A stretch of DNA of 47,957 nucleotides from an uncultured Verrucomicrobiota bacterium (lineage in GTDB: Bacteria; Verrucomicrobiota; Verrucomicrobiia; Limisphaerales; UBA9464): assembly GCA_903907925.1 (NCBI GenBank), contig CAIVQB010000025.1, positions 1-47,957 of the forward strand. The letters run 5' to 3'. The translations under genes and the position numbers were made by a program. Position 1 is the first letter of the stretch; each line of letters starts with the position of its first letter. The notes beneath the pieces are model-generated. The model made no database searches. It was given only the letters and a program-made list of their open reading frames with translations, and had not been told where the DNA came from. This document shows, in pieces, positions 44,401-47,957 of this stretch.

Positions 44401-45435
44401 ACCACCGGAGATCTCGTCCTGTTTTCCTCGGCCATCGTGTCGAAGGCGGGCGGGACATTGCTGGTCGAAGCGGGTGGAACAGTTGAAGTCGGTTCGAGCA
44501 TCGTCGTTCCCGTTTCCGATCAGGCGCGCGGGATCTACAGCTCCGCCGGCAGCGACGTCACCGTGGTCGCCACCGGAAGCGTTCTGCTCAACGGATCACG
44601 CATCGCCGCCTACGACGGTGGATCGGTCACGGTGCGATCGCTCACTGGCAACGTGGACGCCGGTTCCGGCGGACTGAGCCTCCAGAACATTGAACAAGTG
44701 AAGGTCGATCCGGTGACCCATGCCGTCGAAACCTTCTCCGACTACATTCCCGGCAGCGGCATATTGGCGACGACATTTTCCTACGGCTCGACGCCCGTGG
44801 GTAACATCACCGTCTCGACGCCGCGCGGGGACATCCTGGCCCGATCCGGCGGCGTGGTTCAGGCGTCCTTCAACGGAACACCCTCCTCTACCGCCAGCGT
44901 ACACCTGACGGCCGGCACCAAGCCCAACGGCACCGATCCCGGATTTGCGGGCGGGATTGATGCCAGCAAGTCCGGCGTGATCGGCGGCACTGTTTCCCTC
45001 GAGGCAACCGGCCCGGTGGTCGGCGTGGTGTTCGCCACCGGCAACATCAACATCAACACGCCTCAAAGTGTCAACGTGACCGCGCTGGCGCAGGGCAACG
45101 TAAATGTCACTGCCGGCGGAACGATCTCCGGAACCGTGGTCGGCATCGGCAGCGTGAGCGCCTCGGGCAGTGCCATCGAGGCCTCCCTGCTGTCGCAAAA
45201 TGTGACCTCCAGCGGCGGTTCCACCTCGGGCCAGGTCGGGTTCGCCGCCGCCAATGTCGCCGGCGCCACCGCCCAGGCGGCCAGCGCGACGACCAGCGAC
45301 GCCAAGACGGCGACGGCCTCGGCGAAGAATGAATCCGAGGATGAGGACCGGCGCCGCAATCCAACCCGCCCCGTTCTCACCCGGACGATCGGCCGCGTCA
45401 CCGTCCTCCTGCCTGGAACCATTCGAGCCCAATAA
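41443..45435 (+). CDS. TpsA exoprotein, filamentous-haemagglutinin-like
   Basis: A 1330-residue secreted protein with a long signal peptide ending TAWA|NPQG. Residues about 40-190 form the TPS (haemagglutination-activity) domain: VLNWSSFNITPGETTRFLQP, ASIVWNQVLDPNPSHIFGSI, ANGIVVLANTAGFWFGPDSV. The classical NPNGI motif is altered to NTAGF. The rest is a long right-handed beta-helix type array of short Gly/Thr/Ser/Val-rich strands (for example GSVLLNGS, GDVTLTAGRDI, NVNVTAGGTISG). It ends in an acidic/basic tail (NESEDEDRRRNP, VTVLLPGTIRAQ) with no PEP-CTERM or toxin domain. It should be exported by the TpsB just upstream and act as an adhesin or matrix fibre. The ATG at 41443 gives the signal peptide. 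Confidence 0.85.
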   Translation: MKPAFNISAGRSNRVQGSLMAGLGGLLCGSTAWANPQGLTVASGSASTAATGPQLTISVSDRAVLNWSSFNITPGETTRFLQPNAASIVWNQVLDPNPSHIFGSIQANGIVVLANTAGFWFGPDSVVKAASFVATTASGPAPSLDVGGAWSLTLTPPLASIINYGHIEAAHGGSVFLVAEKIENHGILMAPDGTLGLYAGKEVLISERPDGRGLSATVSLPEGSIDNHGKLIADAGTIALSARVVNQDGLIQANTVREHQGVIELLATDSLTLGAASETLAAGTGTEPASGGRILIRSGSDYSDAPGARISVAGGTAGGAGGQVEISAAHLPSIQAKVDGSARTGWTAGSFLIDPDAISIDAAGTGTTTTGQVGVGNAPTKLSISPSAFTGFSQITLQAKNTIDINTVWTLPDSTGTGAHLTLQAGGDIRFAQNASIAAGAGWNIDLWAGFQFASSTVLSGTGSVLLNGSSTLTTTTGNIAVHAGKDVTVQKGAIRTTGGGSIDVQALSGSINGGTRPDGFQFSSRGTGYDVSATLGGISTAAGGDVTLTAGRDIISFLPTLTGSSTDGGSGAFGAAPGNVTVTAAGSVYGHFVLRNGSGSITAGTSAGEPNRQLALSLVKGTWTVSATDIALQEVRNPNGIFNRIGSPNDPNFHRFDYDTAAAVILNATGTVLLSGAALPRNPGDAVPILLPPSLTISAGAGGILLGNDFSLFPSPIGQLDLSTSAGGGLKSRDPGKTYQLVLSDSGSSKYTFDDGQFGPRDHAAVPVHLNDPTPAKIDISGDVQDVLISSAKAMSVHVGGDFINSGFVGQNIHPTDVTRLVVDGDIRNRNDYTFVTLPAGVPDPDFTLLAAALPAIPGVTFTYDAKTRTLGYRGRLTDDVLNQLLQLQVQHFDAFGSPVVDDFGNPLTFPAQLVPAAVLQSLYTLSQDVPARPPDGFQIGGPGRLEMQARSIDLGATAGILSLGAGANPALAQTESTGADLHIKTTGDLVLFSSAIVSKAGGTLLVEAGGTVEVGSSIVVPVSDQARGIYSSAGSDVTVVATGSVLLNGSRIAAYDGGSVTVRSLTGNVDAGSGGLSLQNIEQVKVDPVTHAVETFSDYIPGSGILATTFSYGSTPVGNITVSTPRGDILARSGGVVQASFNGTPSSTASVHLTAGTKPNGTDPGFAGGIDASKSGVIGGTVSLEATGPVVGVVFATGNININTPQSVNVTALAQGNVNVTAGGTISGTVVGIGSVSASGSAIEASLLSQNVTSSGGSTSGQVGFAAANVAGATAQAASATTSDAKTATASAKNESEDEDRRRNPTRPVLTRTIGRVTVLLPGTIRAQ

Positions 45436-45502
45436 TCCCAACCGAAATTCCACCCATTTCTTTCCCGATTCGAATTCATTCCGCACTCGAACCCGAAAAC
45501 CC

Positions 45503-46276
45503 ATGAACCCACTGTTCGCCGCCAGCGCCCTCAGCTTCTCCTTCAAACAGGTCAGCACCGAAGGCTTCTTCACGATGACCCTGCTGGCCATCGTCTCCCT
45601 GCTGAGTTGGTCCGTCATCATCAGCAAGGCGTTTCAACTCAGCAAAGCCCGCCGCGTCTCGACGAAGTTCTTCCTCGCCTTCCGCGCGACCAAAGATCCC
45701 CTCGAAATCGCCCGCGCCGGCACCGAGTTTGACGGGGCTCCGGCCTTCGAGATCTACCGGGCGGCAGCCGAGGAACTCGACGCCCAACTCAGTTCCAATC
45801 CCGTCATGGTCAGGGGTTCCAAACGCATCAGTCACGGATCCTTCGATCTCGTGAAGATGACCTTGGAACGCACTGCCGGCGCGGAGGCGATGAATCTGGA
45901 AAAGGGAATGATCGTTCTCAGCACCGCGGTGGCCGGCGGCCCGTTCATCGGCCTTCTCGGCACGGTTTTCGGTGTCATGGAGACCTTCGCCGGCATCGCG
46001 GTGAAACAGTCCGCCAGCATCGCGGCCATGGCCCCGGGTGTCGCCGGTGCGCTGCTCAACACGGTCATCGGCCTGTTCGTCGCGATCCCGGCGATGTTCG
46101 CCTACAACTTCCAGGTCACCAACATCCGCGGCATCACCCAGGAGTTGGACAATTTCGTCAGCGAACTGGTCACCGCCTTCGAACATCAGTACGTCGACAA
46201 CCGGCCCCTCGCCGACGAGATCCGCGACGCCATTGCCGGAAGCCTCGGACGTCCCGAGGTGTTGATCGCCAAGTAA
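45503..46276 (+). CDS. ExbB/TolQ-family proton channel subunit
   Basis: A 257-residue inner-membrane protein. A first helix is at about 22-43 (FFTMTLLAIVSLLSWSVIIS), followed by a cytoplasmic loop. The conserved pair of helices is GGPFIGLLGTVFGVMETFAG and PGVAGALLNTVIGLFVAIPA, with the usual small residues and threonine lining the channel. With ExbD it converts proton flow into movement of a TonB/TolA partner. It lies 67 bp after tpsA on the same strand; the link to TPS secretion is inferred from position only. Confidence 0.9.
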   Translation: MNPLFAASALSFSFKQVSTEGFFTMTLLAIVSLLSWSVIISKAFQLSKARRVSTKFFLAFRATKDPLEIARAGTEFDGAPAFEIYRAAAEELDAQLSSNPVMVRGSKRISHGSFDLVKMTLERTAGAEAMNLEKGMIVLSTAVAGGPFIGLLGTVFGVMETFAGIAVKQSASIAAMAPGVAGALLNTVIGLFVAIPAMFAYNFQVTNIRGITQELDNFVSELVTAFEHQYVDNRPLADEIRDAIAGSLGRPEVLIAK

Positions 46277-46294
46277 TCTTCGGCCGCTTCGCCT

Positions 46295-46714
46295 GTGAAG
46301 AAGTGCTCCAAATCCGCCCACACGACCCTCACGGAGTTGAACATCACTCCGTTGCTGGATCTCACCTTCGTCCTGCTGGTCATCTTCATCCTCACCACGT
46401 CGCCGGTCACCAACGACATGGCCCTCGAGCTGCCCAAGGCCGGTCCGCGCGGCAAGGAGCCCGCCGCAAAGGTTCATTTCGTCACCGTCGATTCCGCGGG
46501 GAAGGTGTTCCTCAACCGCGAGGAAATGGACCTGCCCGCGTTGCGTGACCGGATCATCGCCATGCGGACCGAGGATCCCGATCTCAACGTGACCCTCCGC
46601 GGCGACGCCAAATCGCCCTACAAGAAAGTGCGCGACGCCCTCGACACCCTGCAGCAGTGCAACGTCGCCAAGGTCCGGCTCGCCACCGAGGCCTTTCATT
46701 TGCCGACCCATTGA
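46295..46714 (+). CDS. ExbD/TolR-family protein (first copy)
   Basis: A 139-residue protein with GTG start, 18 bp after the ExbB-like gene. LTELNITPLLDLTFVLLVIF holds the single helix and the essential aspartate of the proton path. The periplasmic domain has FVTVDSAGKVFLNREEMDL and KVRDALDTLQQCNVAKVRL, typical of ExbD/TolR. It pairs with ExbB. A second copy follows after the TonB-like gene. Confidence 0.9.
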   Translation: MKKCSKSAHTTLTELNITPLLDLTFVLLVIFILTTSPVTNDMALELPKAGPRGKEPAAKVHFVTVDSAGKVFLNREEMDLPALRDRIIAMRTEDPDLNVTLRGDAKSPYKKVRDALDTLQQCNVAKVRLATEAFHLPTH

Positions 46715-46750
46715 TTCGCATCGGAACACACGTCCAACCCGTTTCCCGCC

Positions 46751-47425
46751 ATGGCCCTTCCTGAACGTCATAAGAAGAAGCAATCGCGCCTCAGCCTCCT
46801 GGTTTCGATCGGCCTGCACGTCGTGCTGGGAGTCGTGCTGTTCATCGTCGCCGCCCGCGAAGGTGTCCTCGGCAAGAAGATGAAGGAGATCACGGCGGTG
46901 ATCGTGCCCAAGGACGAAAAGAAACCGGAGCCGGCCAAACCCAAGGAGGAGCCCAAGATCGAGCCTCGTCCGCGCGAGGAAGCAAAGACGGCGCCCAAGT
47001 CGGCCCCACCCGCCGCCGCCATGGCCGCGGCTCCGCCTCCGTCCGGTGCACCGGCGGCGGCCGCTCCACCCGCGGCCATCGGCGCGGACTTCGATTTCAA
47101 CGACGGTGCCAAGGCGGTGCAGACCACTTCCGACCCGATCGCGCTGTACAAGCAGACCATCGAATACGCCTTTCGTTCGCGGTGGCAGAAACCCGATGGA
47201 ATTGATGACACCCAGTTTGTAGCCGAGGCCGACGTGGCGGTGAATGCCGAGGGCGCGGTGACCCGATATGACTGGAAGCGCGGCTCCGGCGACGCGCGAT
47301 GGGATGCCTCGGTGAAGGTTGCGCTCGCTCAAACGCGGACGATCGGACGCAAGATGCCCAAGGGATTTCCGGACACCGTACGCATCCGGTTTGACGCCGT
47401 GACCGACACCGAGCCGGTTCAGTAA
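46751..47425 (+). CDS. TonB/TolA-like energy transducer
   Basis: A 224-residue protein with an N-terminal anchor (LSLLVSIGLHVVLGVVLFIV), a Lys/Glu/Pro linker (EKKPEPAKPKEEPKIEPRPR) and an Ala/Pro stretch. The C-terminal domain is about 80 residues: YKQTIEYAFRSRWQKPDG, FVAEADVAVNAEGAVTRYDW, GDARWDASVKVALAQTRTIG. This reads more like TolA/TonB_C2 than classical TonB (no YP motif). It should span the periplasm from the ExbB-ExbD motor to an outer-membrane partner. Whether that is the TpsB barrel, a TonB receptor or Pal is unknown. Confidence 0.82.
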   Translation: MALPERHKKKQSRLSLLVSIGLHVVLGVVLFIVAAREGVLGKKMKEITAVIVPKDEKKPEPAKPKEEPKIEPRPREEAKTAPKSAPPAAAMAAAPPPSGAPAAAAPPAAIGADFDFNDGAKAVQTTSDPIALYKQTIEYAFRSRWQKPDGIDDTQFVAEADVAVNAEGAVTRYDWKRGSGDARWDASVKVALAQTRTIGRKMPKGFPDTVRIRFDAVTDTEPVQ

Positions 47426-47451
47426 CCGTCGCCTCTCTCCAAGATTTTTCC

Positions 47452-47889
47452 ATGAGTTCAGCCACCGTTTCCAGCCCCCGCGGCCGTCGCAAGCTGTCCC
47501 AGTCCGGGCACGGAACGATGAACGAATTGAACATCACCCCGTTGATGGACCTGGTAATGGTGCTGCTGGTGATCTTCATGATCACGACCCCGCAGTTGTC
47601 GAACGATCTCGAGTTGAACCTTCCCTCGGGAAAAGCCCCCGCGACACGTCCCAAGGAAAAGCCGAAGGTCAATTACGTGGATGTCGATCCCAAGGGCGGT
47701 CTGAAACTGAACGGCCAGGAGGTCGTGCTCGCCGATTTGCCGCGCCTGTTTCAGGAGGTCAAAAAAGGTGAGCTTGATCCGAGCGTGGTGGTGCGTGGTG
47801 CCGACGAAGTGAACTACCAGCACGTCATCTCGGTGATCGACCTTCTGCAACAGGCCGACATCAACAAGGTCGGCCTCGCCACCGCCGCA
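47452..47889 (+). CDS. ExbD/TolR-family protein (second copy), 3' end lost to adapter
   Basis: The first 146 codons of a second ExbD. It has a basic N-terminus (SPRGRRKLSQSGHG), then MNELNITPLMDLVMVLLVIF with the channel aspartate and helix, and a periplasmic domain (NYVDVDPKGGLKLNGQEVVL, VVVRGADEVNYQHVISVIDL, QADINKVGLATAA). It is near its natural end, but the stop is missing because sequence from 47890 is adapter. The frame continues into adapter as RSEERRVGKE, which must not be annotated as protein. Confidence 0.88.
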
Positions 47890-47957
47890 AGATCGGAAGA
47901 GCGTCGTGTAGGGAAAGAGTGTCTTCGCCTGTGTAGATCTCGGTGGTCGCCGTATCA
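47890..47957 (+). other. Illumina adapter sequence at contig end (not genomic)
   Basis: Starting with AGATCGGAAGAGC, the bases to 47922 match the reverse complement of the Illumina universal read-1 adapter. They are followed by an 8-base index CTTCGCCT (47923-47930) and then GTGTAGATCTCGGTGGTCGC and CGTATCA, the P5-side end. The whole 68 bases have this layout with no interruption. The index equals the reverse complement of AGGCGAAG, which I recall as a standard i5 index. The genomic sequence therefore stops at about 47889. Confidence 0.98.

Noticed and set aside
45476-47332. 618-codon minus-strand frame opposite exbB-exbD-tonB
   Set aside because: Gly/His/Asp-rich antisense shadow of three genes with clear family motifs.
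1-47957. tRNA, rRNA, CRISPR array, insertion sequence or phage genes
   Set aside because: No conserved RNA gene sequence, no regularly spaced repeat-spacer pattern and no transposase, integrase or phage protein was found; repeats present are palindromic or degenerate tandem types.

Overview
The window looks like the end of a draft contig from a GC-rich Verrucomicrobiota genome, perhaps from the Limisphaerales/Pedosphaerales. This is inference from family content: a DUF1501/DUF1553 pair, PEP-CTERM-type surface proteins, an MFS porter with a tiny companion gene, and palindromic dispersed repeats. No rRNA, tRNA, CRISPR array or insertion sequence was recognised. The last 68 bases (47890-47957) are not genomic: they match an Illumina dual-index adapter.

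Layout. 1-3682: 3'-truncated miaB (minus), then leuB, an MFS transporter and its small partner (plus). 3683-11347: exported or surface proteins (a cupredoxin with an unusual copper site, a PQQ-type sugar dehydrogenase, a PEP-CTERM-like protein, the DUF1553/DUF1501 pair) with several palindromic repeats between them. 11348-16466 (minus): a large-sensor histidine kinase, an OmpR-type response regulator and a TPR/coiled-coil/SLBB protein; a 271-bp inverted-repeat element sits between kinase and regulator. 16668-25351 (minus): a phosphate-stress block of porin, pstS, pstC, pstA, pstB, phoU, olsB-like and plsC/olsA-like acyltransferases and a GT2 glycosyltransferase. A three-unit, 11-bp-phased Pho-box-like repeat precedes the porin. 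The block joins phosphate uptake to phosphorus-free (ornithine) lipid synthesis.

25455-34012 (minus): a tightly overlapping operon of response regulator, kinase, RND adaptor, RraA-family protein, RND pump and TolC-type channel. 34178-34855 (minus) is an exported protein with a weakly GspC/PilP-like region. 35087-47889 (plus) is the most unusual part: two paralogous exported proteins (one with a PEP-CTERM tail), a PstS-like binding protein, then a single frame that fuses an AraC-type DNA-binding regulator to a two-partner-secretion outer-membrane translocator (TpsB). It is followed by the TpsA exoprotein and an ExbB-ExbD-TonB/TolA-ExbD energising module. The layout suggests a surface secretion system whose exporter carries its own transcription factor and which travels with a proton-motive-force module.
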